In this document: positions 1-12,314 of the stretch, piece by piece | Layout: each line of letters begins with the position of its first letter | Position numbering within the stretch: the first letter of the stretch is position 1 | Origin: Datura wrightii | Lineage: Eukaryota; Streptophyta; Magnoliopsida; Solanales; Solanaceae | Assembly: GCA_035772735.1 (NCBI GenBank) | Contig: JASDFA010000016.1 | Location: forward strand, 151,168,501-151,232,500 | Reading direction: 5' to 3' | DNA length: 64,000 bases | The notes under the pieces: model-generated | The model's input: the letters and a program-made list of their open reading frames with translations, nothing else | What the model was told of the DNA's origin: nothing | The model's database searches: none | Program-made: the position numbers and the translations under genes

Positions 1-948
1 ACATATCCTTGTTGTTCCACCCCCTGCCTGTTGGTCTTCGTCCCCTCTTGACATGTCTGGCTCTTCCTTGAAGTCTGCCTCCACCGCTCTAGTTACTGGC
101 ATGGCAAAAACAAAAGGAAAAGTGGGTAAAGTTATTCCCAGTATGTATTCCTTTGGTGACAATTTTATGATCTTGGCACATGGCAGTACTGAGACGAGGA
201 AAAGATCAGTGATTAAGTTGGGCTCTCTTGTGAAGCAAAATGACTTACCCCTAGTTCGAACAGACTACAAATAGCCCCTGGAAAGATATTAGTTAGAAGA
301 TCTCGGAGCTCTTAAAGAATTACTATGTCGATACCCGACTACTCCTTTATCTACACTTTTACATTTAGCATAGGTCTCTGCGATCCCATTGACTGTATGA
401 TCAACTCGTTCTATGATACCTTTCGATTAAGCTTGGGTCAGCTTGGCCCAAGGGTATGGAGAATCATCGCCAGCCTTGGCGCATTTTCCTTGGAGGTTGG
501 AGAAGAATTCACCTTGATGCACTTGCTATTGTTGTATTCCCCTCTCTTAATTTGAGGGGGATAGTTTAGTTTACTCACCACGTAAGGAATTTTTACTAGG
601 CAATTTAGATGATGCCCACGATTGAGGATGGACTGATTGCTTCATTTTCAAATCCTTTGAGGATTCTTCTGTGAACCTTTTACCTGAGCGATCGAATATG
701 CAGTATAAGCATTCGAGATTTACTACCTTTTCCCTACCCTTTTATGCTCCTTAATATTTTCTCTCGACACCTCATCTTTTTGGTCATTTCGTGCAGCACC
801 TCAATGGAGTCAACCTATGGGGGTCTCCTTTAGCCATCAAGACAAGGAACTTCATTCATGGGTTACAAAATCTTGAACTCTTCCACCACCAGTAGCCGAT
901 ATTGGATGCACCTTACCAACCAGTTTGGATGGAAAGCAAAAACCCACA

Positions 949-1039
949 GTATGTCCCAGTTTTCTTATGTTGTCACTCGTCATCATTTTTATTTTTATTT
1001 TTATTTTTTTTTGGTTTTTTATGACTTCTTCTTGTGCAG
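949..1039 (+). other. candidate spliceosomal intron in the PMD pseudogene
   Basis: The 91-base segment starts GTATGT and ends TTGTGCAG. A very T-rich tract precedes the acceptor. T-rich composition and a length just under 100 bases are normal for plant introns. Removing it joins the NQFGWKAKTH frame to downstream sequence, but the product is too decayed to confirm the junction. Confidence 0.35.
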
Positions 1040-1674
1040 GCCTAGTATTCAGCCCAATTTTGCTTTAGATTTTGGATGTCTAATCAACCTCATTGGTTGG
1101 GACCTCTATGGTTGACTCTATGCTCTTGCTGAATTTGTGATAGACCCAGCCTCTAAGACCGAGTCCCCATCTAAGGGAGGGGAAGAAAGAGGAAAAGGAG
1201 AAGGTCCAGCTATGGAGAGGATAGGAAAATATACCCTCGAAATTATCATCTCAAAGAGAAGTTCAGAAGAGTCTGGAAGTAGGCTGCGGGCTCAAAGGAC
1301 GCGAGCTCCCGACATGCTCCCTGAAGTTGAGAGGTTATTTTTCAAAATGGAGAATGTTGCATAGGCTTATCTTCAACCTCTGGTTCCCTTTACTCTTGGG
1401 CTGAGTTCTCATATCGCTAGTAGGGCGAGGTGATCTATTCTTTCCTTGCATCCCCAAGAGTCCCAGTCAAAAATGAAGCCTTAGGGCCCTTCCCATGTTC
1501 ATGGGTCCCCAAGTTATGATTGTATATTATCTCATAGGTCATGGTCTTCACTCACAAGCTATTGTGCCACAACTAATGCCTTGGCTCCCTTGATTAAAAA
1601 TCTAACACGGTGTTGGACAGTGGTTCTTAAGATACCTGATGATATTAGCTTCACATCGAGGCCAGTAGGGATAG

Positions 1675-1679
1675 CCAAT
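1675..1679. repeat. target-site duplication CCAAT, left copy (E1)
   Basis: CCAAT lies directly before the 5' LTR of E1 and recurs at 15493-15497 directly after the 3' LTR. A 5-bp duplication is the expected Ty3/gypsy integration footprint. Confidence 0.85.
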
Positions 1680-2417
1680 CGTAATACCCCAAAAGTGCCT
1701 AAGCCTAGACATGAGTTTTGAAATGAAAAGCAGTAGGAAATTTGAGATTTTTTCTCAGAATGACTCATTGTATGGGTCGCTGGTGGGTCTAATAACCCGT
1801 TGGTTGTGCCCATGGTGAGAAGCTTAGAATTAGACTTGGGAGTAACGGGTCTAGGAACGACCTGTAGTTTGATGTAACGAGTCATTCTGAGTGGATCATT
1901 GTGAAAGTGATCTTGGTCAAAGAAGGCTGGAACGAGTCACGGCATGAATCGTTGTTTGGGATAACGAGTCGTAGTATGGTTCCATTGGGAGGATTTCCAA
2001 GGAGTGAGAAGTGGTGACAACGGACGAAAATGATGAATCGTTGGAAGTATTAGCGACTCATCCTGTCCGGTCATGGTAATAGACCTAATTTTGTAAAGTG
2101 GAGTTAAACAATGATAACAGTAATGACTCATTAGAGCTTAGGACCACCCGTTGTATTGGTCTTTGCTTCGGACAGTAGCCAAATTCTAGTGAATTTATTA
2201 AGGGCTTTTCTGGAATTCCTAAGTTTCTAAGGCTTAAACTATGTCTTTTTAAGCTCAGAATAGTATGTTTTAAGATGGGTAAGTTCATTCTAGGCATTTT
2301 CACTTCCATGCATGCAAGTCTAGAAGCTCATAATGGTGATCAAGCCTAGATTCCTCAAGTTTTTACCCAAATTTCCATTGGAAAATCAAGGGAGTTGTGA
2401 AATCAGATCTCCTCAGG

Positions 2418-2426
2418 TATATAAGG
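2418..2426 (+). promoter_or_regulatory. LTR TATA box
   Basis: TATATAAGG follows CCTCAGG about 740 bases into the LTR. The 3' LTR has TATGTAAGA at the equivalent place (about 13985), and the solo LTR at 8285-12633 keeps TATATAAGG on its own strand, so this is the likely core promoter of the family. Confidence 0.6.
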
Positions 2427-3589
2427 CCATGAATGGGTGTATCCATTCACACCCATGCCTAATCTCTCTCCAATTCCTGAAATTCTAGTTGATGAATCTG
2501 TGGGGTTTTAACCCAACATGTGAATTCTCTAAGTTTCAATCATGGGTATGATCTAAGCATGTTTCTAATGTTGAATTATGATTGATATGCATATTTTACA
2601 ATGTTTTCAATTATGAATAATGTTTTCAAGTTTTATAAATTATGAGGCCCATCCATGAAAATTCATGAAAGTTTAGATCTATGATATATGTATTCAAGCA
2701 TGATGAGATATATATGAAAAAAGTATGATTTTGAATTACCCAAGTCAATGTTCATGTTTTCAAATGATCGTCTATGTCAAACATGTTTCAGTATTGGGCA
2801 AGTCCATATGAACAAGTATGCTTCATGATTTATCTAAACTTCATGTATTATCTTACCAAATGGATTTTGGAGTCTAGACTCCCACTATTTTCAGCTTGTG
2901 GTATGGTTTGAGCCCAAGGCTCCTCATGTTATGATTTCAGATATATGTTTGTATGTTATAAGTCAGCTTCGTCACTAAACGATGGCTCAACTTTGTTGAA
3001 AAATGATGGAGAACATATGCATGTTTTTTGGAGTAGTTTCTAGCACCGAGTAGGCTATGGGTCAGTCAACCCTATGCCTCAGTACTATGCGCCAATGTAG
3101 GTATGTTCATATTATTTTTGACCTCCCTTGTGAGCTTCCCCTGCCACCAAGGGGCCATCAGCTTGATATCGATATCATGGTAGCGTCCTTAGCCTTGGCA
3201 AAGCTTTGGATGGCTCTGCTCACTTGAGTGTGATAGTCAGGACCACGTAAGCTCTATCGTGATAATGTTAGTTATACGACGAGTTTCCTATTGTCCTTAT
3301 GATTTAAGTTATGCATGTTCATTAGTCATGTTATTATGTTTTCAGCAGGTTTGACCCAATGTTCAGTTTTACTTATTATTATCAGTTTTCAACTTTGGGT
3401 CATTTGATCATGTTATGATATTCAGTTATGTATAGATCATGATTTCAGAAAATAAAATGCAATCCATACTCTCAGAATCTTATCTTGATTATGTTTTGTG
3501 ATATGTATTATATATGATTTTACTTAATTAGTGGTTTTACTTACCTTACATACTCAGTACATTTCACGTACTGACCGCATACTCTATGT

Positions 3590-3608
3590 TGTATCGTTTT
3601 ATGATACA
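3590..3608 (+). other. LTR hairpin (TGTATCGT-TTT-ATGATACA)
   Basis: An 8-bp stem with one G-U pair and a 3-base loop. The same position in the related LTRs keeps the hairpin (15152-15170 with one mismatch; 25581-25599 perfect). It lies in the downstream part of the LTR. Confidence 0.5.
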
Positions 3609-4002
3609 GGCGCGGATATTCAGGCTCAGTCCCATTATTAGCTAGACTCTCAACATCGGTATCTTCCCATCTCAACTGCTGAGTCCTTATCATTCGAGGG
3701 TCCTTCTTTTAAGTCATATTTTGTATTTTCAGTTTAAGACTATAGTGAGTTAGTCGGGGTCTTCTCCAATAAACTCGACAGTAATAGAGGCTTTCCAAAC
3801 ATAGAATGTAATCAACTTCGGTCTTGAGTTATGTATTCTGATGTTATGGGATTACCCATCCTCCGCTATGTTAATTATGTTGATCTTCCGCTTTATTATG
3901 ATTGAATTAGATTTCATTTTTATGTCATGGGTTGACTTGGAGCCTCTCGGGGTTCTTTGTCCTGTGTCTCAATCCGGGCCTATGTTTGGGTTGTGAAAAA
4001 AT

Positions 4003-4014
4003 TGGTATCATTAG
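4003..4014 (+). other. primer-binding site of E1
   Basis: TGGTATCATTAG starts four bases after the LTR. It matches the initiator-methionine tRNA primer site TGGTATCAGAGC over its first eight bases and has then drifted. Element B keeps the full 12-base match. Confidence 0.7.
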
Positions 4015-4202
4015 GTTTTAAAATATCCTAGGGTGTTTGAAAGTCGCATTAAGTAGATTCTTTTTCTTGGGTGTGAAGCACGCCACACTTATGACGAAGG
4101 GGCTACGAAATATTTTAGGAAATGTTTCATTCTTTCATGATCTAAGTCGTGCGATGAAATGTCTCTATCCTTCTAACTTGTGGTATACACGCTTGAATAA
4201 TC

Positions 4203-5402
4203 ATGCCTCCTCGCCACGTTAACAAAATAAGAAATAGGAATGAAAATGATCAAGAGAATGGCAATAGAGATAGGCAGCAGCAGGTCCCACCAGCTCATGA
4301 GGAGCATGTACCCGAGCAGGTTGCCTATGCAGAGTTTAGGGCAGCCATACAGATGCTAGCTCAGGCCTTGATCGCCCAGGTCAATCAATAGGCTATAGCA
4401 CATGTCCCTCAAAATAGGGATGCGGTGGTTGCAAGAGTCATAGATTTTCTGAGAATGAACCCTCCGGAGTTTCTTGGGTCAAAGGTGGACGAGGATCCAT
4501 ATGAGTTTATCGATGAGATTCTGAAGATCACCTAGATCATGGGGGTGACTGGAGAGGAGTGCACCAATCTAGCCTCATATTAGTTAAAAGGGGTTGCGCA
4601 CTTTTTGTTCAAGCAATGGAAGGATAGTAGAGCAGTTGTAGCAGTCCCTATTAGTTAGGATAAGTTTTATGCCGCATTTCCGGATCAGTTCTTCCCTCTT
4701 GAGATAAGGGAGATTAAAGCAGCTGAGTTTGTGAACTTGAAGCAAGGAAAGATGACAGCTTAGGAGTATGCCTTAGAATTCACTCGTCTATCCAAGTATG
4801 CACTTGAGATGGTGACAGATCAGAGAGCCTGAGTGAGTCAATTCGTGCATGGGATAACAGACTACTTGGACAAAGATTGCCGAACTGCGATGCTGCATCA
4901 GGACATTGACTTTCCTCAGGTAGTTCTGTACACCTAGCAGATGGAGGTGGTATAGGTGAGGGAGCAGGAGAGAAATGCCAGGAGGGCTAGTACCGATAGC
5001 ATCGGATTCTCCCAGCAGAGACCTAGTAGGCACCGTCAGCAGTTCCACCAAAGATCTTCATCCCTTATGTCGTCGACTATGAGTGTGCCATCTAGATGCA
5101 AGCACGATCAGAGGGGATGAGCACCAGGCTCGAGAGGTCAGGGTAGCAGACCCGCAGAGTCCAGCACTCCAAATTATAGCAGATGTGGCCAGAGACACGT
5201 GGGTTAGTGCTTAGCGGGTTTAGGTGCTTGTTTCAGGTGTGGGAAGCCCGAACATATGCTTAGGGATTGCCCAGCAACCAGACAGGGTCATGATAGGGGC
5301 CGAGGCCCAGCCTCCAGTTCAGCAGCTCCACCAGCAAGCGCAGCTCAGTAGGGGGCATCCACTAGTGCGGATGGTGGTCAGCGTCGAAACAGATTGTATG
5401 TA
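4203..5402 (+). pseudogene. E1 gag (capsid/nucleocapsid), many stops
   Basis: Gag forms the particle and packages the RNA. The start MPPRHVNKIRNRNEN and the capsid segment ending TAMLHQDIDFPQVV are readable in a single frame from 4203 to about 5350. A CCHC zinc knuckle is present (CFRCGKPEHMLRDC near 5230-5275). The preceding half-knuckle (RCGQRHVG) lost its spacing residue to a stop at 5205. In-frame stops lie at 4389, 4533, 4581, 4656, 4761, 4830, 4935, 4953, 5118, 5205 and 5349. Most are TAG where relatives would have CAG or TGG, which points to C-to-T decay on one strand or the other. A frameshift near 5350-5400 leads into pol. Confidence 0.85.
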
Positions 5403-5403
5403 A

Positions 5404-8284
5404 GCCCTAACATCTCGTTAGGAGCAGGAGGTCTCCACAGATGTAGTCATTGGTATGTTACAAGTATTCCACCTTGATGTATATGTATTGTTAGATTCAG
5501 GGGCTATTCTATCTTTTGTGACCCCTTATGTTGCTAGTAGTTTCAGAGTTAGTCCCAAAATCTTGTCAGAACCCTTGTCAGTCTCTACTCCAGTAGGTGA
5601 TTCAGTTATAGCTCGATGGGTATATAGAAATTTCTCTATCACAGTACTTCAGAAAGTCACCTCAGCAGATTTAGTAGAGTTAGCCATGACCAATTTTAAT
5701 ATTATCCTCGACATGAATTGGCTACATGCATGTTATACCTCAGTCAATTGTAGAACCCATGCAGTAGAGTTCAGATTTCCGAGTGAACCAGTCCTAGAGT
5801 GGAAGGTAGTTCAGCTGTGCCTATAGGTCGCTTCATTTCCTACCTTAAGGCCAGAAAGATGATTTCTAAGGGTTGCGTGTACCATCTAGTTAGGGTTAAG
5901 GATGCTATATCTGAAGCCCCGACTATCAAGTCAGTTCTTGTAGTGTGTGAGTATCTAGAGGTGTTTCTAGATGATTTACCGTGAATTCCTCCCAAGCGGG
6001 AGATTGATTTTTGTATTGACGTACTTCCCGATATGCAACCTATATCTATTCCTCCGTACAGAGTGGCTCCAGCTGAGCTAAAGGAGTTGAAGGAGCATTT
6101 GAAAGATCTCTTAGACAAGGGTTTCATAAGACCTAGCAAATCTTCATAGGGAACACCAGTTATCTTTGTCCGAAAGAAGGATGGTTCCCTTCAGATGTGT
6201 ATTGATTATCGGTAATTGAACAAGGTTACAATCAAGAACACATATCCTCTTCCCAGGATTGATGATTTGTTTAACCAGCTTCAGGGTGCTAAGTGCTTTT
6301 CGAAGATAGACCTCAAATTTGAATACCATCAGCTCATGGTTCGGGAGAGTGACATTCCGAAGACAACCTTCAGGACTCGGTATGGTCACTACGGGTTTGT
6401 AGCTATGTATTTGGGACTAACGAATGCTCCTGCAGCTTTTATGAATTTGATGAATAGGGTATTCAAGTCATATTTGGATATGTTCGTGATTTTGTTCATA
6501 GATGATATTCTCATATACTCTCAGAGCGAGGAGGAGCATGTCTCTCATTTGAGGGTGGTGCTCCAGACTCTTAAGGATCGCCAGTTGTATGCTAAATTTA
6601 GTAAATGCAAGTTTTGGTTGAACTCAGTGGCATTATTAGGCAATGTGGTGTCAAGTGAGGGTGTACATGTGGACTCTCAAAAGATAGAAACAGTGAAGGA
6701 TTGACCTAGACCGGTGAGTCCTTTGGATATCAGGAGTTTCATAGGCTTAGCTAGTTACTATCGGAGGTTTGTTGAGGGGTTTTAATCTATTGCAACACCA
6801 TTGACTAAATTGACCCAAAAGAAAGTGAAGTTTCAATGGTCGGAGGCTTGTGAGATGAGCTTTCAAGAGTTGAAGACTCAACTCACCTCAACACCGATGT
6901 TGACCCTACTTGAGGGTACTGATAGGTTTGTGGTGTATTGTGACGCTTTGAGAAGTGGCTTTGGTTGTGTACTCATGCAGCACGGTAAAGTTATAGCCTA
7001 TTCTTCCAGGCAGCTGAAAGTCCATGAAAAGAATTACCCGATTCACGACATCGAGTTGGCGACAGTAGCATTTGCCTTAAAGATTTGGAGACACTATCTG
7101 TATAGGGTCCATGTGGATGTATTTATGGACCACAAAAGCCTACAATACGTGGTTACCCAGAAGGATCTAAATCTACGTTAGAGGAGATGGTTGAAGCTTC
7201 TTAAAGATTATGATATGAGTTTCCTCTATTATCCATACAAGGATAATGTGGTGACAGACACTCTTAATAGGCTTTCTATGAAAAGTGTATCCCACATAGA
7301 TGAAGAGAGGAAAGAGTTAGTGTAGGATATGCATCGGCTTGCATGGCTAGGAGTTCGTCTAGTTGACTCGATAGATGGCGGTATCATTATTCAGAATGGG
7401 TCAGAATCATCCTATGTGATTGAGGTCAAAGCTAAAAAATATGAGGATCCTATTTTGATAAAGTTGAAGGAAGCTGTTCAGAATGAGAAGGTAGAAGTCT
7501 TCTCCAAAGGGGGAGATGGTGTGCTTTGATATTAGGGTCGCTTGTGTATTCCGAGTGTTGATGATTTGAGAGATCGGATGTTACACGAGGCTCATGGTTC
7601 CAGATACTCTACCAAATATAGGTGCCACCAAGATGTACCATGGCCTACGGGAATTCTATTGGTGGAGTGTCATGAAGGACATAGCAGGATTTCTGGTTGT
7701 GTCTGAATTATCAATAGGTGATAGTGGAACATCAAAGACCTAGAGGTGTGCTTCAAGATATTAGTATCCCTACTTGAAAGTGCAATGAGATCAATATGGA
7801 CTTCATTATAGGGTTTCCTCATATTTGTCGACAGTATGACTCTCTTTGGGTGGTTTTAGACAGGTTGAGTAAGGCAGTTCATTTTCTACCAGTCAAAACT
7901 ACCGATTCAGCGGAGGATTATTCTAAATTGTATATTGGGGAGTTAGTTCAATTTCATAGAGTGCCCGTTTCAATCACAGTACAAAGTTTACCTCCATGTT
8001 TTGGAGGTTGTTTCAGAAGTGACTTGGTACTCAGTTCAAGCTTAGCATAATATTTCACTCACAAATAGATGGTCAGGCTGAATGGACCATTCATACTCTT
8101 GAGGATATGTTGAGGGCGTGTGTGATTGACTTCGAAGGTAGTTGGGATGATCATTTGCCTCTCATTGAGTTTGGATATAACTACAATTACTATTCTAGCA
8201 TTCAGATGGCTCCATCTGAGGCTCTTTATGGGCGAAGGTGTAGATTACCCATTGGTTGGTTTGAGGTTGGTGAAGCTACATTGA
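5404..8284 (+). pseudogene. E1 pol, first part: protease, RT, RNase H, integrase core
   Basis: The polyprotein makes and inserts the cDNA. The protease Asp-Ser-Gly lies near 5494 (VLLDSGAILSFVTP). RT spans about 6000-6700 with FIDD at 6495-6506. RNase H-like sequence lies at 6801-7181 (VVYCDALRSGFGCVLM, then FMDHKSLQYV). The integrase zinc region near 7570-7700 is scrambled by frameshifts. The integrase core starts MDFIIGFP at 7796 and continues VVLDRLSKAVHFLPV. The expected second catalytic Asp block (DRG) is not readable near 7980-8010, while the DGQAE block survives near 8070. Stops at 5982, 6147 and elsewhere. The reading is broken at 8284 by the solo LTR and resumes at 12639. Confidence 0.88.
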
Positions 8285-8992
8285 TGTCACGCCCTATAAC
8301 TGGGGGGAGGGCGCGACTGGATCCCCATACCTGACTGACTGGGAAGCCGGCTATATGACATCTGTAACTGTAACACTTAGGCTGTCCAGGCCACCTGTCA
8401 CAATCAACTGGAGCACAAACTGGACCCATAATTTCTTAACAATACAAGGTAAACAAATGAAATGCAAACAAGGCTATGAGTATGCTAAACTAAACAACAA
8501 AAAGCCGGCAAGGCCACAAATTGAATACCATTGTACACACTAAGGCCACAAAGCCTCTAAAGAGTAAACTAATTGATGGTCAGAACAGGGCTCCGACCTA
8601 CCCATGACTGCATCTCAAAACTCTAATTGAAACAAAGCCAGTCTTAGCTCCATAAAGAAAGGAGCATACCAACACATCCCCTAATCTCACGAACTGCTAC
8701 TGCAACTGGCAATCCCGACCTCTACCTGCACCTACGGCACGATTGTTGGTCCCCAGGTGAAGGGACATCAGTACGAATGAAATGTACTGGTATGTAAAAT
8801 TGAAAACTATAAACATGTAATATAGCAATGATAACTGAGCCAGAAATAAGGAATAATAACAACCTGGAATCTTGGAAACTGAAACCTGACAATAAGTCAA
8901 TACTGAAGTGCAAATGCAATCAAGTAATGCACAAGAATAACTATAACTTTTATGTTGGCGGCCAATCGACCATAAAAACCATATGAAAATTC

Positions 8993-9148
8993 CTCCAGCT
9001 GGTGTACCATACCAGGGTAAAATAAAATATCTCCAGCCGGTGTACCATACAGAGGTAAAAATAAAAATATCTCTAGCCGGTGTATCATACCGGGGTAAAA
9101 ATAAAAATATCTGTAGCCGGTGTGCCATACCGGGGTAAAATAAAATAT
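8993..9148. repeat. 4 x 38-40 bp tandem repeat
   Basis: Units start at 8993, 9031, 9071 and 9111. Each carries CAGCCGGTGTACCATACC followed by GGGGTAAAA(T)AAAATAT, with a few substitutions. The open frames across this stretch are an effect of the repeat, not genes. Confidence 0.9.
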
Positions 9149-10873
9149 TCTCAATCATAATCATGAATGGAACTGATAAAGCTCATACTGAGTCAATTTA
9201 ACACATGTAGCATTGAAATGACAAATGCTGAATTTGTGGCCGTAATAGGTCTCTTTCGTAACATATAAATGCAAGTGAGCACATATACCACGTAAAATTA
9301 GCAAATATGCCATATATCACGTAAAGCTGTCAAATTATCTACAAACATGTCAACTCGGTGACTCGACGGACCTTCAGGAGGTTTAGCCAACATAAGAATT
9401 TTAGTAGACTTACAAGAAATGTCCTATAGATAGTCTTACCGATTTAACGTATCGCTTGAGCAGAAGCACATAGATTCCCATTTCTATACAATCCTTTTAC
9501 ATCTGGGAACTACATATGTAGACTGCCCACAGGGTGGTTCCTTTACATGTATCAACAACTATACATTGGAATTTCATTGCCAAACTTATCACGTCAATGA
9601 ACACATACAATTCTCAATTCATTTGTCTTATTTGCAGGAAAACATGAGACTTATAACATGGAGCTTGGAGTTATTTGACATAACACTTAGTATATACGTA
9701 GAGCTAAGAGCTGAATTACAGACATACAATGTATGAGACTCCTGTATAACATATAAACTCATATTTAGTTAGCTGAGTAACCTCCAGGTGACTTCCTGGG
9801 ATTAGAAGTTCTAAGCTTAACTGATCATTTTCATAGCTTGTTCTTATACTTACTTAGACATTAGGAACATTGGTACATGGGAGAATCTCTCCGCTGAATT
9901 TAGGAAATTCAAATGATAACTCAACAAGAGCTAAACATATAGATGCATGACTTGAATATAACTGAAAGAATTTAACTGTATGTTATAATATGAAAATCAT
10001 ATACATTAAGACTTCTTACTGGAAATACATATAGAGACTTAAGTTCTTAGGCTGGTACGCAACTTCAAATACTTGATCGAGACATTAGAATGATTCTCGA
10101 AATATGATCTAATGAAAACTTATTAGCATAACACACTTCAACATAACTTAGGGACTGGAAGACATTACTTAAGAATCTGAGATTTGAATTTTTTCAACTT
10201 GAGAATTCATAAGCAACTCTCCAAGTGCTGCCTTATAGGCAAATAAAGACTTATAACCATAATTCGGACACCGTTGGATTGACTTTCACAACTTCTTAAT
10301 TAACCAAGGAGCTCAAGAAAGCTTAAATCATTATAAGTGGATTAAAAGCTCCTAGGATCACCCTTTTCGATCATGTAATACAATTTTAACACTTAGAATC
10401 GATAAATTAACATAAAGGTGTAGGGGTATAGCAGAGAGCTTCTCTTTAACTTAAGTTACTATTTTTACAAACGTTCAACTCTAGCTGATTTATAGAAGTT
10501 CGTCACTTAATATTCATTATATCATTACCAAATAATGTATTTATATCACTTATTTAAATTAATGCCTTGGAAACTCTCAGGAGGTTCAGATAGCACAAGA
10601 GTTACAGTAACTTTACGGCGACATTCTGAAGACAAATTTTATTGCCCTAGCGTGTAACTTGAACGTAAGCATAAGCGTAAATATATAATTATTTTTGTAT
10701 AACCTGCTAAAATTAAAATATTTTGTATAGCCTGCCCATAAAGATGGTTTCATAGAAATATCAATGATTTACTCATTCGAGTTCTATCTTTCAAGTTCAA
10801 TGTATCGGTTGGTTCGAAAACTCGTAACAAGTCAGTTAGATAAAGAGAGAGAAATCAAGGAATCTCCTCTTAG

Positions 10874-10882
10874 CCTTATATA
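10874..10882 (-). promoter_or_regulatory. TATA box of the solo LTR
   Basis: The minus strand reads AAGGTATATAAGGCTAAG, the same TATATAAGG context as the E1 LTR promoter. Confidence 0.5.
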
Positions 10883-12213
10883 CCTTGGAACATGTTCATA
10901 AGAGGGTGGATAACTATTGTAAGGGATTTTCATTTCGTTGTTCTCATTTACCCTTATTTAGCTTAAAATTGTTTTCTAACTAAGTTTGTTCGCGTGTCGT
11001 CTTCTTGCCTTTTTACCAATTTCACATAGCAACTAGAATTTTGAACACATTTGATATCACATGCATGAAATAATATAAAGGACCATCTCACAGTGCCCAT
11101 GCTGAGGGGACTTCAGACTCGATTTACAACTACAATAATAAAAATCGTAAACAATACGCCTTTCACTTCACATTTTTCCACTTCAAGCATATTTAACTCT
11201 TCAAGACTTCTATGAAGTATTTATAATACTTTGGGCATAATCATGTATGCCTCAATAGGAACAAAAAATATAGGAACATTGGCTCGATCAACAACAAGAT
11301 TTCATTCTTTGAAAATAAGAATAGGGACGCCTTTACATACCTCACTTTGTCGCATCTTTTTAGCCAATATCTTCCGCTTGCTAGAAATTCCGACACCTTC
11401 AACTTCCTTACTTACACTACATGGAATGAGGACTGGTTTATGTCAAGTTTCCAGTCACAAGTCGTGTCCCAAAACGTACAACCAAACAACCACATCATAA
11501 TATAATTTTCAGTAAACCTACGTACCTTAGGCGTCTTAAACTTGAGGCAATTCAAGAGAGTTTCGCTTACGTGCTTTTGGTGTTTAACCTCCCCAAAGGT
11601 GTGGTGTATTCCTTCCATCTTTTGGATAAATTTCAGCATCTATATAGTTGTAACAACCTCCCAAAAAGGGAAGAAACCTTAGTCAAATATCACATAAAAC
11701 ACATATTGACTTTATTTCATTTCCTTACTTTAGCTTGGGAATTTGAGCGGATAAACCAAGTAGGAACACTTACCTTTCACTTGTGTATAACCCATGCACA
11801 TATGGAGTTTCTCTTCAGCCAAATACTGTTCCAAAAATGTAGCAACCATGCTGCCAAACCGCAGCAACAACACACACCCAAGCAACACATAACTTCCAAC
11901 TTCACTTCCAACATAACTTGTTAATTCATGATAATTTAAAGAGTAAAAACACCTACCTTCTTTTGTACTCAACTCTCACCAATATGGAGGTAGAACTTCA
12001 CCTCCCTACTGCCCAAAAATGCAGCAACTCGATAATTAGAAGCTCAAGACATAAGAAACCCTTTCCAAGCTTGGACTATAAGGAAATTTGACCTATTCTT
12101 ACCTGGGATTTGTTTTCACCATTGGATAGAGCTCTTAATTCTGTGAATTTTGAAAAAACAATCAGGTAAAATGGAGTAGAAATGATCTTTTTAGCTCAAA
12201 ATTACTTCATATA

Positions 12214-12314
12214 GGCGGGCTGGGCGGTGCCCGAGTGCGGCGCCCGAGCGTCGTGCCCTCGCGAGCGCGCGCGGTCCTGCTGCCTGCAAGTCGCGGCGCC
12301 CGCACGCAGGGGGC
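12214..12314. other. GC-rich, CpG-dense patch in AT-rich LTR
   Basis: About 100 bases rich in GCG/CGC (for example CGCGAGCGCGCGCGG) sit in otherwise AT-rich sequence near the upstream end of the minus-strand LTR. No reading frame explains it. Confidence 0.7.

Larger units (their letters stand above)
1..1679 (+). pseudogene. decayed plant-mobile-domain (PMD) type gene, left part
   Basis: Short reading-frame pieces on the + strand join across frameshifts. A stretch near 430-555 reads LGPRVWRIIASL then FTLMHLLLLYSP, which resembles the plant mobile domain carried by some transposable elements and domesticated genes. It continues as YSPRKEFLLGNLDDAH (about 565-620), NQFGWKAK (about 915-940), a Lys/Glu-rich linker near 1137-1364, and NALAPLIKNLTRCWTVVLKIP near 1570-1650. 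A T-rich stretch at 949-1039 could be an intron. Several stops and frame changes show that it is dead. It is cut at 1679 by the insertion of E1 and resumes at 15498 on the far side, so both halves belonged to one locus. The first 300 bases give a basic 73-residue frame that I do not recognise. The PMD assignment comes from recalled motif resemblance only. Confidence 0.5.
1680..3998 (+). repeat. E1 5' LTR (2,319 bp)
   Basis: It aligns along its length with 13249-15492. It begins CGTAATACCCC, whereas the 3' copy begins TGTAATACCC, so the terminal T has mutated to C. It ends TTGTGAAA where the 3' copy ends CATGACA. It contains a TATA box (2418), a hairpin (3590-3608) and an ACGACTCGT-type motif cluster in its first 450 bases. 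Confidence 0.88.

Noticed and set aside
8993..9148. CRISPR-like array
   Set aside because: Units are contiguous with no distinct spacers, there are only four, and the context is a plant LTR.
8697..9164. 155-residue open frame on the minus strand with repeated Tyr/Pro-rich phrases
   Set aside because: It is produced by the 38-40 bp tandem repeat in the solo LTR; it shifts register between units and resembles no family.
12214..12314. CpG-rich patch as a host gene promoter island
   Set aside because: It lies inside a solo LTR with recognised ends and target duplication, and no gene begins near it.
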